64,000 nucleotides of DNA from Ambrosia x helenae. Taxonomy: Eukaryota; Streptophyta; Magnoliopsida; Asterales; Asteraceae. Positions 46,301 through 58,386 of the stretch are shown here, one piece after another. Location of the stretch: NCBI GenBank assembly GCA_030844895.1, contig CM061224.1:79030127-79094126 (forward strand), read 5' to 3'. The position numbers were made by a program, and so were the translations under genes. Each line of letters opens with the position of its first letter. The stretch's first letter is position 1. A model generated the notes under the pieces. It was not told the DNA's origin, ran no database searches, and saw only the letters and a list, made by a program, of their open reading frames with translations.

Positions 46301-47525
46301 TGTAACAGTGCAAAATTTTCCCCAAAATTTTAATACATAAAAAGCCCTTATATATATATATATTTTTTTTTATTACACCTTTATCATTAATATTATACAA
46401 ATGTGCCTAAGTCTTTATTTATCCTAACTCACAACTTATATACATACATAAATGTATATAAATAATAATAATAATAATATGATTCTAAATTCTTTTTTTT
46501 TTTCACATACAAGATTTTTTTTATTTAAATAAAGCCTTGAGTCAAATAGTCAAAGTCCTAGTCAAAGTCTTAGTCAAACAGTCAAAGTCTTAGTCAAATA
46601 GTCAATTCATCATAAAACCTTACTTTATGGTGTTGACCAATTTTAATGGCTAATTGAATCCAAAACTAGTATAAAAACCCACCTATGACCCATTATACTT
46701 TGCACCTCTAAATCGATTGTTTCAATCCGATTAAACTTTCCCTCATACCTTTCTTCTATAGTCTATTACTTCTACAATTTAAGCTTTGATTATAAGCTCT
46801 TGTAATTGGCAACTTTGGGGCTACACATATTCTATTTCTCGAGACTTAATACTTTGCTAAGGTGAGTTTACGTAACCATGTTTATGCGATTCTTTATACT
46901 TACAACAATTATTTAAGCAATTCAACATACATGTCTAGTAGTAAACTTTATTGCCTCATGAATTAGTCAACAGTTTCAACGAGTTTCAACATTTACATAA
47001 TCATTAGCTATGGCCAAGCCGGCGATACTCAATAATAGATCTATTGGATTGACAACCCCACCCGGATACGTGTACCTCCTACATAGGTAACGTGGGTGAT
47101 TGTTATCGTTCAACATATTACTAAGGTGAACCGTAGATGACGGGATGGACCTAAACTAGTCGGAGGTTTGATTATGTCAACATATTATACTATTCATGTA
47201 GACTTAAATTTACGATAGACATACGAATTGCTAAACTTTTATACTTAAACTATATGCTTAACATGGATTATGTATTCTCACCAACTTCTAGTTGACCCCC
47301 CCATTTTTCCAAACTCAACAGGAAATACTGATGCATGAAGTCTAGAGCTAGCATGAGGAGATATTTGAAGTTTTAAGCTTTGTTTGATTATTTGATGTAG
47401 ACTTAAATGTAATTCAATATTGTAATGTAATAAAGGATTATTTAAACATATGTATTATCATGAGCTACTGAACAATCATCAATACGTGACATCCCGATGT
47501 TTCCGCCATCGGTTGGGGTGTTACA
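46301..47525 (+). repeat. G 5' LTR
   Basis: TGTAACAGTGCAAAATTT to GGTTGGGGTGTTACA. A (TA)n run lies near 46350. TATAAAAA at 46670-46677, donor-like AAGGTGAGTTTA near 46859 and palindrome AATAGATCTATT at 47034-47045. Confidence 0.94.
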
Positions 47526-48899
47526 GATTGGTATCAGAGCCATGGTTATAGGGAATTAGGTTATTAGAAAAAAAATAATCTAGTCTATAACCATAGGATT
47601 TTAATCAGTACTTGCTCCTTTTACTTGCAACTTTTACTTGCTATTCTCTATCTCACTCCTACTTCTTATCCCTACTTCAACCCCTACAAGAAGATTGCTC
47701 TCCATCACAAGATCTACTCTTAGACTAATAGGACAATTCTCAGGTTTAGCCTGAACCACCTTGAGATCTCGTCGAAGTTCTAGATTTTTAATAACGAACA
47801 CGTGCAATCTGGAAGGGTGAACGCCTGTATTCTGAGTTTTCTGTCTAGGACTGGCATTGCGCATATATCCCAATCAGACGAGGGACCCTGATGCCTACCT
47901 GGGAATTCTCGGGATGAGTGTTCACTTATAGGCTAAAGCATGTCTTCACTATGTTATTAGAATCTAGAAGTTTTGATAAGTCAACGTTTTCGTTTATTCG
48001 TTTTAATTAATGAATAAATGATTACACTCACCTTCCTTAAACTAAGCTCAAAAATCTCAAAATTTTACAGCTTAAATCAATCTCATTTCATAACCATCCA
48101 TGGATTTCACAATCACACTTCACCTTACCATCTTAGCCACTTTTTAAATATTCAACACCCTACTCAAATCATATAATCTCCATACTATAATATAAACTCT
48201 TTATCAACTATCTTCACATTCACTATCTCTCACAACTTTGATTCTGCTTCAAGAATTTTTCATCATCTCTCAAGAACTAAATTAATATCCTTCACCTTCT
48301 CACACATGAGCTAGTTACCCATGATAACCAAACTATTGAAACTTGATTGTGTGTTGCATCAAACTTAATCCTTAGTTATACATGAGGATTCGACTATTTG
48401 CCTTATTTGAACATTTGAAACTAGAATTCATGGAATATAAGCTATTTACTATAGACACACCTAGAGTCATTAACCTTATCTAGGGCAACTCTATTACAAC
48501 TCGTATGCTATACTTGATACTTGATTGCTTACATGTACATATTATCAATTTGCAATTCATGTGTGTAATAATTGGTACACTTAATCAAACAACTGATAGA
48601 GGATGAAGTACTTGCTCAACAGTTAGTAGAGTACAAAATAACCTACTAAACGATTGGTAGAGGTCATCATGCCTGCTCAACAGTCGGTAGAGGCCCTACA
48701 ACCTGCTCAACGACTGGTAGAGGCTACCATACCTGCTCAACAATCGGTAGAGGTTCCTACTCACTGACTGGTAGAAGTCTTTTTCCTGCTCAACAGTTGG
48801 ACTCATTTTTGGATACATGGTTAATCATATTATTTTACATGTGTGTCTAGAGTTATAGAAGGACACAAAACCCTAATGTAAGGTAAATTGGTGATTGCG
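47526..48899 (+). other. G internal region, first part: primer site, leader, filler, tandem repeats
   Basis: Primer site TGGTATCAGAGC at 47529-47540, leader block at 47800-47945, AT-rich filler shared with D (about 48050-48500), 30-bp tandem repeats with CCTGCTCAAC and GGTAGAGG words at 48590-48800, and the first arm of the stem-loop at 48883-48899. No gene. Confidence 0.85.
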
Positions 48900-50355
48900 T
48901 GTAACACCCAACCGATGGCGGAAACATCGGGATGTCACGTATTGATGATTGTTCAGTAGCTCATGGTGAATAATAAATTTCATTAATTGATTTAAATAAA
49001 TTACATACAATTGTTCTATAAGAATTCGTACATCAAATTGAATAAAACTATGCACATATCTTCAAGCAATTCTTCAAGCAAGTAGAACCTGAAACATGTT
49101 AAGTTGAAAATATTTTGGGTCAACAAAAGTTGGTGAGAATACATAGGTTTTTGAGAAATGATAGATAACAATAGTATGTACAACATTCAAAGTTGTATGA
49201 TGATAGAGTATGATACCAACATGTAACAATGCGTCTTTGTACAACCAAACCTTGTGTCGACTGTTGACTAACTCGCAAGTTAGTTTAATTGTTATTACTG
49301 TTATCGATCATCCTGAGTGTATGCGGGGGATGGGTTTGTCAGACCTATAGCGCTATAATCTAAACAGGCGGCTTGATCATTGTTAATGATTGTACTGTGT
49401 CTTTTGTTACAGTCAAATGATAGAATGATGATGTAATTGAATCACAAGTAAATATGATAGTACAAAATGTTTAAACATGTTTCACCCAAAAATAGTGAAA
49501 ATTGAGAAAAGGGGCTATGTAAACTCACCTTAGCAAAACGTTATCCCTTGAAAAATAGTGTGTTGCCCAATGTATCAAGTATCACCCTATAATGAGGTAA
49601 TATATATGTCTAAGTCTACCAAGTCTATAAATGTATAAGTTTCTAGGGCTTTGAATTTGGGGATAATTGCTCGTTTGATTATCATTAAAAATATTCGACA
49701 ATAGAGAGAAATTTAGTAAATAAATAATCAAAATCCATTTTTATGAATTTTAAATTCTAAATGGCCCAATAATGTGTTTAAAGTATAAAAATAATTTTTA
49801 TAAAATTATTTTCTTTAAAATAGATTATTAAATCTAATTATTACAAATTGTCAAAATTTAACTTTAATATTTAAAAATACTAAAATTAGAGAATTATTAG
49901 TTTAAAATTTATATTTCTGTTCCAAATAATCAGAAATAATTTGTATAAAATTTTGGTGCAAAAATACCAAAAATTGGATTTATTATGATTTAATTATGAT
50001 TAAAACTAACAAAAATTGATTAAAAATATTAAATAAATGATTTTTCAGAAATAAAAAACATTTATGAAAAGCTTAATGTTATAAAAACTCAAGATAATTT
50101 TTGTGGAAATTAATAAGATCGTTTTGATATTTTTATAGATTTTTATAAATAACATAGAATAATCTTGATTTATTTATTATATATATTAAATAAATAAATT
50201 TTCAAAAACTAAAAATTGTAAGTGAAACATTTATATCAGATTAACTAAAAGTAATTTTTTTAGAATTTATAAAATGATTTTGATAATTTAAAACGAAATT
50301 TATAAAATTAAATGTATTATATAAAAGTATTTGTTTTGTTTAAAAGGATAAATGG

Positions 50356-50450
50356 AAAAAAAAGGGGACAAAAGGACGCCATGCCGGGACTCGAACCCGG
50401 GTGGCTCGTGTACAAAGCAAGAGACACAACCGTCTGGTCCAAGCCAGTGG
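50356..50450 (-). promoter_or_regulatory. tRNA-like module, sense to H (3' LTR)
   Basis: A-like TGGACCAGACGG (50430-50441, 10 of 12), 32-nt gap, B box GGTTCGAGTCC (50387-50397, full match), T8 at 50356-50363. Confidence 0.72.
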
Positions 50451-51049
50451 TTGTGTTTGGTTATTGTTAATTTAAAATAAATAGCCAAATGCACAGACGT
50501 TTCTTCCCCAAAATTAACTTCGAGCCCTAACAAATTCAATTGATCAATCCACATAGTATTAACCCGATCAATCATGGGGTTAATGTTTTGTGTAGGCCGA
50601 TCAACAAATCCACAAACAACATTAGACTTACAGTGTTTAATTGTACACGAACAGTAAGTCAACCCTCGATGTCAAAATACGAACAAAAACCGTAGAACAG
50701 AGAATTTTCAGAGAAATTGGAGATAGAGAAGAGATATTCGGCGATGTTAGAATGTTGTTTGATGTTCAATTTATAGTGCAAATGTCTAGATTGCAAAATT
50801 GGAAGGTTTGACTTGATTTGAATGGTTCACGCGTTATAACGAGCAATATGGTCAATCAGTTTGTAATTGTACATGTAATTGATAAGGATTAGGCCGGTAA
50901 TCACGTAATCTTCCTATCTTGGATCAATCACGCGTGGATTTGAGGTGATTAAGGAAGGTCATTGATCTCAGTTGACTTCCAAAGTCAACTGAGATGAATC
51001 CTGGAATGTGTTATAGTAATTATATGTTGGGTTTAAAACAGAAAGTGGG

Positions 51050-51133
51050 TATAGACCAGGTGGTTTGGTGTGTGTGGTGTTTGTTGGTTTGACTCGGGTT
51101 CGAAATCCGTCTGAAACAAAACTCTTTTTTTTT
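51050..51133 (+). promoter_or_regulatory. tRNA-like module, antisense to H (3' LTR)
   Basis: A-like TAGACCAGGTGG (51052-51063, 10 of 12), 33-nt gap, B box GGTTCGAAATC (51097-51107, one mismatch), T9 at 51125-51133. Confidence 0.7.
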
Positions 51134-51343
51134 AAAACAGGTGGGCCGGATCTCGTGGTCTTGGGCTTGGTGGGCCGAAATTCTGTATTGGGCCGTGTAC
51201 TTAGGCTTCAAAAATAAAGTTTGGGCTGCAATTTAATGTTATTACTATTATTATTATTATTATAACTTTTATATATATATATATGTATATCACCAAAAAT
51301 AAAACTTTTCGTAACGTACAATTAATTAAGGCGAAATGTTACA

Positions 51344-51819
51344 GTCTCCCCTACTTTTAGGAACTTCGTCCCGAAGTTAAAGGAAGACACCAGATATACG
51401 ATTGTTCAACTACTGAGAACCTTGATTAAATTTCACAGTACCTTAACGTACCTGTAAACTCATGATTACGTTCCGGACCGTAATTATCAATTTACCTTAC
51501 ATTAGGGTTTTGCGTCCTTTTATGACTTTACCGATTGTTGAGCAGGTCTGATAGTCCCCGCCAGTCGTTGAGCAGGTGGTAGGGCCTCTCCCGACTGTTG
51601 GAAAGACATGATGACCTCTACCAATCGTTAAGCTGGTTGTTTGGTAGTTAACTAATTGTTGTACAAGTAAACACGTATGATTATAGATATAGCAATTAGT
51701 TCACATTCAAACAATCATGCACACAAATGTTATGATAATACTTGGATTTATTATTTGAATAAAAAAGTGTTGATACATAGAATTAAAAGTAAACAACATT
51801 CAAATGGTGGGATCTGTTG
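51344..51819 (-). other. H 3' internal region: purine tract, hairpin, stem-loop, tandem repeats
   Basis: Purine tract at 51344-51360, hairpin AACTTCG-TCC-CGAAGTT at 51362-51378, stem-loop at 51454-51495, repeats at 51535-51670. No ORF. Confidence 0.8.
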
Positions 51820-53022
51820 TTAAGTAGCTGGAGGGTCTTGATCTCGGTTTAGTTTAGGGCATCGATTACGGTAGTGATTTGGGTCTCCACATTCATAGCA
51901 TTGACCATAGTTGTATTGATTAAGGTTAGCAGCTTGAGCAGGGTTGGTGGGTTGGTTGGCATTTGGATTTGGGGTCTCACGACACGTGTTGACCAGATGG
52001 CCATACCTTCCACAATTAGTGCACAAGCGAAATGCTGAAGCAGTGGGATGATGTCGGTTGCAGGTATTACATAATGGGTGGTTTCCTGTATAAGTTTTCT
52101 TGTTAGAAGCTTGTGTAGTGAGGTTTGCATCAGGATCCCTGGTCTTACGTTTCTGGTTCTTAGTGGTTACCGCGGCTACGATACTTGTTTTATTGTCTTT
52201 CCGAACTAAGGTCCCGTTCTTTACGTGATTATCAGTTAAGGTAGCTGCTAAACGTTTGGCTTCCTCCAAGGTGGCAGGATTCCTTCCCCACACCGTGTCC
52301 TGGATTTGCATGGGCAGACCACCGATGTACTTCTCGATGGCTACTGGCAGGGGAGTGACTTTGTGGGGTAACAATAAGCTAAGCTCGTGAAAGCGGGTAT
52401 TGTAGGCAAGGTTTTCCCCACTATCCTGAGCAAGGGTATGGAATTCGTTCTTCTAATTTCTTGATCTCGTTACGTGGGCAAAATTCATCTTTCATTATCT
52501 CCTTGACTTGATCCCACGTCATAGTAAGTGCAACTTCAGTCCTCGGGTACGTTTTTCCTCATTCCACCAAGTGAGTGCTCGTTTGTGAAGAACACTCATA
52601 GCATAACGGACTTTAAAGTTATCGGGACACTCACTGTTGATGAAGGTATTTTCAATACCCTCAAACCATTGTAGGAGTCCTGTAGCTCCTTCTTCACCAC
52701 TAAACTTTGGGGGATTGCAAGAATTAAAGTGCTTGAGAGTGCAGGCTGGAAGTCCATTCCCGTTGTGATTTCCATTTCCATTCCCGTTGCCGTTGCCGTT
52801 CCCGTTGCCATTCAACTGGATGACTTGAGCTAGTAAATTAGGAACCAGAGTCGCGATTTGCTGCGCCATTTGTTGAGAAATGATTGCAGCCAGTTGGGCA
52901 TCGACACCATTGTTGTTGTTGTTGTTGTTGTGATGGTTAGTATCGTGGTTGTGGTTGTGATTGTTACTTCCTTCATCATGATTTTCACCACTGTTAAGAC
53001 GAGCACTGCGACGTGGAGGCAT
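51820..53022 (-). pseudogene. gag: Element H gag, frameshifted
   Basis: Gypsy-type capsid-nucleocapsid. Start ATG at 53020-53022 (MPPRRSARLNSG), eight bases after a CTCTTACAG acceptor-like site. N-terminal His/Asn-rich run, then a Gly-Asn repeat, then the retrotransposon gag domain (CNPPKFSGEEGATGLLQWFEGIE; VRYAMSVLHKRALTWWNEEKRTRG). A frame change near 52540 and another near 52450-52375 break it. The C-terminal half reads on at 52374: LPHKVTPLPVAIEKYIGGLP, then knuckles CTNCGRYGHLVNTC and CYECGDPNHYRNRC, both CX2CX4HX4C, and a stop at 51820-51822. In autonomous relatives this reading would run on into the protease; here it stops. The product would supply capsid and RNA binding only. Confidence 0.88.
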
Positions 53023-53548
53023 GATCTGTAAGAGACACAATGAAAATGAATGAGGTTACATAAGGAATGTAATCATTTATTCATTAATTAAAACGAATAA
53101 ACGAAAACGTTGACTTATCAAAGACTCTAGATTTTTATAACATATGAAGACATGCTTTAGCCTATAAGTGAACACTCATCCCGAGAATTCCCAGGTAGGC
53201 ATCCGGGTCCCTCGTCTGATTGGGATATATGCGCAATGCCAGCCTAGACAGAAGACTCAGAATACAGGCGTTCACCCTTCCAGATTGCACATGTTCGTTA
53301 TTAAAATCTAGAACTTCGACGAGATCTCAAGGTGTTTCAGGTTCAACCTGAGGATTTTGTCCTATTAGTCTAAGAGTAGATCCTGTGATGTAGAGCACCT
53401 TCTTGTAAGGATGATTGTAGGGATAAGAAGTAGGAGGGAGATAGAGATTAGCAAGTAAAGAAGCAAGTACTGATTAAGTCCTATGGTTATAGACTAGATT
53501 ATTTTTCTAATAACCTAATTCCCTATAACCATGGCTCTGATACCAATC
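53023..53548 (-). other. H leader with primer site
   Basis: Primer site at 53534-53545 (minus), leader block at 53158-53310, and the acceptor-like TGTCTCTTACAG ending at 53026 before ATC and the gag ATG. No other feature. Confidence 0.75.
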
Positions 53549-55006
53549 TGTAACACCCCAACCGATGGCGGAAACATCGGGATGTCACGTATTGATGATT
53601 GTTCAGTAGCTCATGGTGAATAATAAATTTCATTAATTGATTTAAATAAATTACATACAATTGTTCTACAAGAATTCGTACATCAAATTGAATAAAACTA
53701 TGCACATATCTTCAAGCAATTCTTCAAGCAAGTAGAACCTGAAACATGTTAAGTTGAAAATATTTTGGGTCAACAAAGTTGGTGAGAATACATAGGTTTT
53801 TGAGAAATGATAGATAACAATAGTATGTACAACATTCAAAGTTGTATGATGATAGAGTATGATACCGACATGTAACAATGCGTCTTTGTACAACCAAACC
53901 TTGTGTCGACTGTTGACTAACTCGCAAGTTAGTTTAAATGTTATTACTGTTATCGATCATCCCTGAGTCTATGCGGGGGATGGGTTTGTCAGACCTATAG
54001 CGCTATAATCTAAACAGGCGGCTTGATCATTGTTAATGATTGTACTGTGTCTTTTTGTTACAGTCAAATGATAGAATGATGATGTAATTGAATCACAAGT
54101 AAATATGATGGTATAAAATGTTTAAACATGTTTCACCCCAAAAATAGTGAAAATAGAGAAAAGGGGCTATGTAAACTCACCTTAGCAAAACGTTATCCCT
54201 TGAAAAATAGTGTGTTGCCCAATGTATCAAGTATCACCCTATAATGAGGTAATATATATGTCTAAGTCTACCAAGTCTATAAATGTATAAGTTTCTAGGG
54301 CTTCGAATTTGGGGATAATTGCTCGTTTGATTATCATTAAAAATATTCGACAATAGAGAGAAATTTAGTAAATAAATAATCAAAAACCTTTTTTATGAAT
54401 TTTAAACTCTAAATGGCCCAATAATGTGTTTAAAGTATAAAAATAATTTTTATAAAATTATTTTCTTTAAAATAGATTATTAAATCTATTTATTACAAAT
54501 TGTCAAAATTTAACTTTAATATTTAAAAATACTAAAATTAGAGAATTATTAGTTTAAAATTTATGTTTCTGTTCCAAATAATCAGAAATAATTTGTATAA
54601 AATTTTGGTGCAAAAATACCAAAAATTGGATTTATTATGATTTAATTATGATTAAAACTAACAAAAATTTATTAAAAATATTAAATAAATGATTTTTCAG
54701 AAATAAAAATCATTTCTGAAAAGCTTAATGTTATAAAAACTCAAGATAATTTTTGTGGAAATTATTAAGATCGTTTTGATATTTTTATAGATTTTTATAA
54801 ATAACATAGAATAATCTTGATTTATTTATTATATATATTAAATAAATAAATTTTCAAAAACTAAAAATTGTAAGTGAAACATTTATATCAGATTAACTAA
54901 AAGTAATTTTTTTAGAATTTATAAAATGATTTTGATAATTAAAAACGAATTTATAAAATTAAATGTATTATATAAAAGTATTTGTTTTGTTTAAAAGGAT
55001 AAATGG

Positions 55007-55100
55007 AAAAAAAAGGGACAAAAGGACGCCATGCGGGACTCGAACCCGGGAGGCTCGTGTACAAAGCAAGAGACACAACCATCTGGTCCAAGCCAGTGGT
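55007..55100 (-). promoter_or_regulatory. tRNA-like module, sense to H (5' LTR)
   Basis: A-like TGGACCAGATGG (55079-55090), B box GGTTCGAGTCC (55036-55046), T8 at 55007-55014. Confidence 0.72.
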
Positions 55101-55692
55101 TGTGTTTGGTTATTGTTAATTTAAAATAAATAGCCAAATGCACAGACGTTTCTTCCCCAAAATTAACTTCGAGCCCTAACAAATTCAATTGATCAATCCA
55201 CACAGTATTAACCCGATCAATCATGGGGTTAATGTTTTGTGTAGGCCGATCAACAAATCCCACAAACAACATTAGACTTACAGTGTTTAATTGTACACGA
55301 ACGGTAAGTCAACCCTCGATGTCAAAATACGAACAAAAACCGTAGAACAGAGAAATTTTCAGAGAAATTGGAGATAGAGAAGAGATATTCGGCGATGTTA
55401 GAATGTTGTTTGATGTTCAATTTATAGTGCAAATGTCTAGATTGCAAAATTGGAAGGTTTGACATGATTTGAATGGTTCACGCGTATAACGAGCAATATG
55501 GTCAATCAGTTTGTAATTGTACATGTAATTGATAAGGATTAGGCCGGTAATCACGTAATCTTCCTATCTTGGATCAATCACGCGTGGATTTGAGGTGATT
55601 AAGGAAGGTCATTGATCTCAGTTGACTTCAACTGAGATCAATCCTGGAATGTGTTATAGTAATTATATGTTGGGTTTAAAACAGAAAGTGGG

Positions 55693-55778
55693 TATAGACC
55701 AGGTGGTTTGGTGTGTGTGGTGTTTGTTGGTTTGACTCGGGTTCGAAACCCGTCTGAAACAAAACTCTTTTTTTTTTT
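55693..55778 (+). promoter_or_regulatory. tRNA-like module, antisense to H (5' LTR)
   Basis: A-like TAGACCAGGTGG (55695-55706), B box GGTTCGAAACC (55740-55750, full match), T11 at 55768-55778. Confidence 0.72.
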
Positions 55779-55991
55779 AAAACAGGTGGGTCGGATCTCG
55801 TGGTCTTAGGCTTGGTGGGCCGAAATTCTGTATTGGGCCGTGTACTTAGGCTTCAAAAATAAAGTTTGGGCTGCAATTTAATGTTATTACTATTATTATT
55901 ATTATTATAACTTTTATATATATATATGTATATCACCAAAAATAAAACTTTTTGTAACGTACAATTATTTAAGGCGAAATGTTACATTGCG

Positions 55992-56381
55992 GTCCGGAAC
56001 GTAATCATGAATTTACAGATACGTTAAGGTAGTGTGAAATTCTATCAAGGTTTTCGGTAGTTGACCAATTATAAACCTTAGTTATCTGGTAGTTCATTTA
56101 GTCTTTCAATAGTCCATCAACTCATTCCTTTTAGGACTCCTAAAACTTAAGATTCTTATTCTCCTTGCTATTTTAGATGAACCTAATCCAACCCTTAAAA
56201 CTCACACATATCAAAACTCTTACCCAAATTATTCGAAACAGTTTATTCTATTACCTATAAATTTATGTCATGCCTTAACTCGAAACTTCCCAAACCACCC
56301 TTGTCCTAATTTCTACCCAATCACCTTCAACCCTGTGTTTTCAATAAACTTCGGGACGAAGTTTCCAAAAGTAGGGGAGAC
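55992..56381 (+). other. G internal region, second part
   Basis: Second arm of the stem-loop (to 56016), AT-rich non-coding DNA, hairpin AAACTTCG-GGA-CGAAGTTT at 56346-56364 and purine tract AAAAGTAGGGGAGAC ending at 56381. Confidence 0.82.
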
Positions 56382-56426
56382 TGTAACAGTGCAAAATTTT
56401 CCCCAAAATTTTAATACATAAAAAGC

Positions 56427-56462
<36 letters not shown>

Positions 56463-57624
56463 ACACCTTTATCATTAATATTATACAAATGTGCCTAAGT
56501 CTTTATTTATCCTAACTCACAACTTATATACATACATAAATGTATATAAATAATAATAATAATAATAATATGATTCTAAATTCTTTTTTTTTCACATACA
56601 AGATTTTTTTTATTTAAATAAAGCCTTGAGTCAAATAGTCAAAGTCCTAGTCAAAGTCTTAGTCAAACAGTCAAAGTCTTAGTCAAATAGTCAATTCATC
56701 ATAAAACCTTACTTTATGGTGTTGACCAATTTTAATGGCTAATTGAATCCAAAACTAGTATAAAAACCCACCTATGACCCATTATACTTTGCACCTCTAA
56801 ATCGATTGTTTCAATCCGATTAAACTTTCCCTCATACCTTTCTTCTATAGTCTATTACTTCTAAAATTGAAGCTTTGATTATAAGCTCTTGTAATTGGCA
56901 ACTTTGGGGCTACACATATTCTATTTCTCGAGACTTAATACTTTGCTAAGGTGAGTTTACGTAACCATGTTTATGCGATTCTTTATACTTGCAACAATTA
57001 TTTAAGCAATTCAACATGCATGTCTAGTAGTAAACTTTATTGCCTCATGAATTAGTCAACAGTTTCAACGAGTTTCAACGAGTTTCAACATTTACATAAT
57101 CATTAGCTATGGCCAAGCCGGCGATACTCAATAATAGATCTATTGGATTGACAACCCCACCCGGATACGTGTACCTCCTACATAGGTAACGTGGGTGATT
57201 GTTATCGTTCAACATATTACTAAGGTGAACCGTAGATGACGGGATGGACCTAAACTAGTCGGAGGTTTGATTATGTCAACATATTATACTATTCATGTAG
57301 ACTTAAATTTACGATAGACATACGAATTGCTAAACTTTTATACTTAAACTATATGCTTAACATGGATTATGTATTCTCACCAACTTCTAGTTGACCCCCC
57401 CATTTGTCCAAACTCAACAGGAAATACTGATGCATGAAGTCTAGAGCTAGCATGAGGAGATATTTGAAGTTTTAAGCTTTGTTTGATTATTTGATGTAGA
57501 CTTTAATGTAATTCAATATTGTAATGTAATAAAGGATTATTTAAACATATGTATTATCATGAGCTACTGAACAATCATCAATACGTGACATCCCGATGTT
57601 TCCGCCATCGGTTGGGGTGTTACA
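56382..57624 (+). repeat. G 3' LTR
   Basis: Partner of 46301-47525. It differs by a longer (AT) run, an extra GTTTCAACGA unit near 57070 and a few substitutions. Palindrome at 57133-57144. Confidence 0.94.
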
Positions 57625-58386
57625 GCAGGGTTCCTTCCCCATACCGTGTCCTGAATCTGCATGGGCAAACCACCGATATATTTCTCAATGGCTACAGGTA
57701 GGGGAGTGACCTTATGGGGCAACAACAAGACTGAGCTCATGGAAGCGGGTATTATAAGCAAGGTTTTCCCCACTATCCTGAGCAAGGGTGTGGAACTCGT
57801 CCTCCAATTTCTTAACCTCGTTACGTGGGCAAAACTCAGCTTTCATTATCTCCTTGACTTGATCCCAGGTCATAGCAAGTGCAACTTCAGCTCCACGGGT
57901 GCGCTTTTCCTCATTCCACCAAGTGAGTGCTCGTTTCTGAAGAACACTCATAGCATAACGGACCTTAAAGTTATCGGGACACTCACTGTTAATGAAGGTA
58001 TTCTCAATACACTCGAACCATTGTAGGAGACCAGTAGCTCCTTCATCCCCACTGAACTTAGGAGGATTACAGGTATTAAAGTGTTTGAGAGTGCAGACTG
58101 GGAGACCATTCCCGTTTCCATTCCCGTTCCCGTTGTGATTTCCGTTGCCATTTCCATTTCCATTTCCGTTTCCATTTCCATTGCCGTTTCCGTTCATTTG
58201 GATGACTTGAGCCAGTAAGTTAGGAACCAGAGTTGCGATTTGTTGCGCCATTTGTTGGGAAATGATCGTAGCTAGTTGGGCATCACTTCCATTGTTGTGG
58301 TTAGTGTCGTGGTTATGGTTGTGGTTGCTGCTTCCTTCCTCATGATTGTCACCACTGTTAATGCGAGTGCTGCGACGTGGAGGCAT
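57625..58386 (-). pseudogene. gag: Element F gag, N-terminal part
   Basis: ATG at 58384-58386 (MPPRRSTRINSG), just after a CTCTTACAG acceptor-like site. His/Asn-rich start, then a long Gly-Asn repeat from a hexanucleotide microsatellite (about 58100-58190). Capsid domain: CNPPKFSGDEGATGLLQWFECIE, VRYAMSVLQKRALTWWNEEKRTRG, MTWDQVKEIMKAEFCPRNEVKKLEDEF. This is the gypsy Retrotrans_gag family, chromovirus-like. A frame change near 57730 precedes LPHKVTPLPVAIEKYIGGLP, and G interrupts at 57625-57629. It continues at 46300. Compared with H, this half has fewer frameshifts. Confidence 0.88.

Larger units (their letters stand above)
48900..51343 (-). repeat. H 3' LTR
   Basis: Minus sense TGTAACATTTCGCC to GGTTGGGTGTTACA. 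Palindrome TATAGCGCTATA at 49346-49357, TATA at 50768-50775, two tRNA-like modules. Confidence 0.94.
48900..55986 (-). mobile_element. Element H: gag-only gypsy-like LTR element inside G
   Basis: LTRs at 48900-51343 (2,444 bp) and 53549-55986 (2,438 bp), closely similar. Perfect duplication TTGCG (48895-48899, 55987-55991). Primer site at 53534-53545 on the minus strand. Internal content: leader, gag ending after its second knuckle, then stem-loop, repeats and purine tract. No protease, RT or integrase. It is the innermost and so the last insertion of the F-G-H nest. Confidence 0.96.
53549..55986 (-). repeat. H 5' LTR
   Basis: Partner of 48900-51343. Palindrome at 53996-54007. A donor-like CTAAG/GTGAGT, minus strand, has its first intron base at 54180. 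Confidence 0.94.
46301..57624 (+). mobile_element. Element G: gagless LTR element inside F's gag
   Basis: LTRs at 46301-47525 (1,225 bp) and 56382-57624 (1,243 bp); perfect duplication GCAGG (46296-46300, 57625-57629). Plus orientation by primer site (47529-47540) and purine tract (56365-56381). The internal region is 1.76 kb once H is removed, with no gag or pol. The leader, tandem repeats, stem-loop and PPT hairpin are those of D, F and H. The LTR ends match F and H, but the 5' part of the LTR differs and has no tRNA-like modules. Confidence 0.95.
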
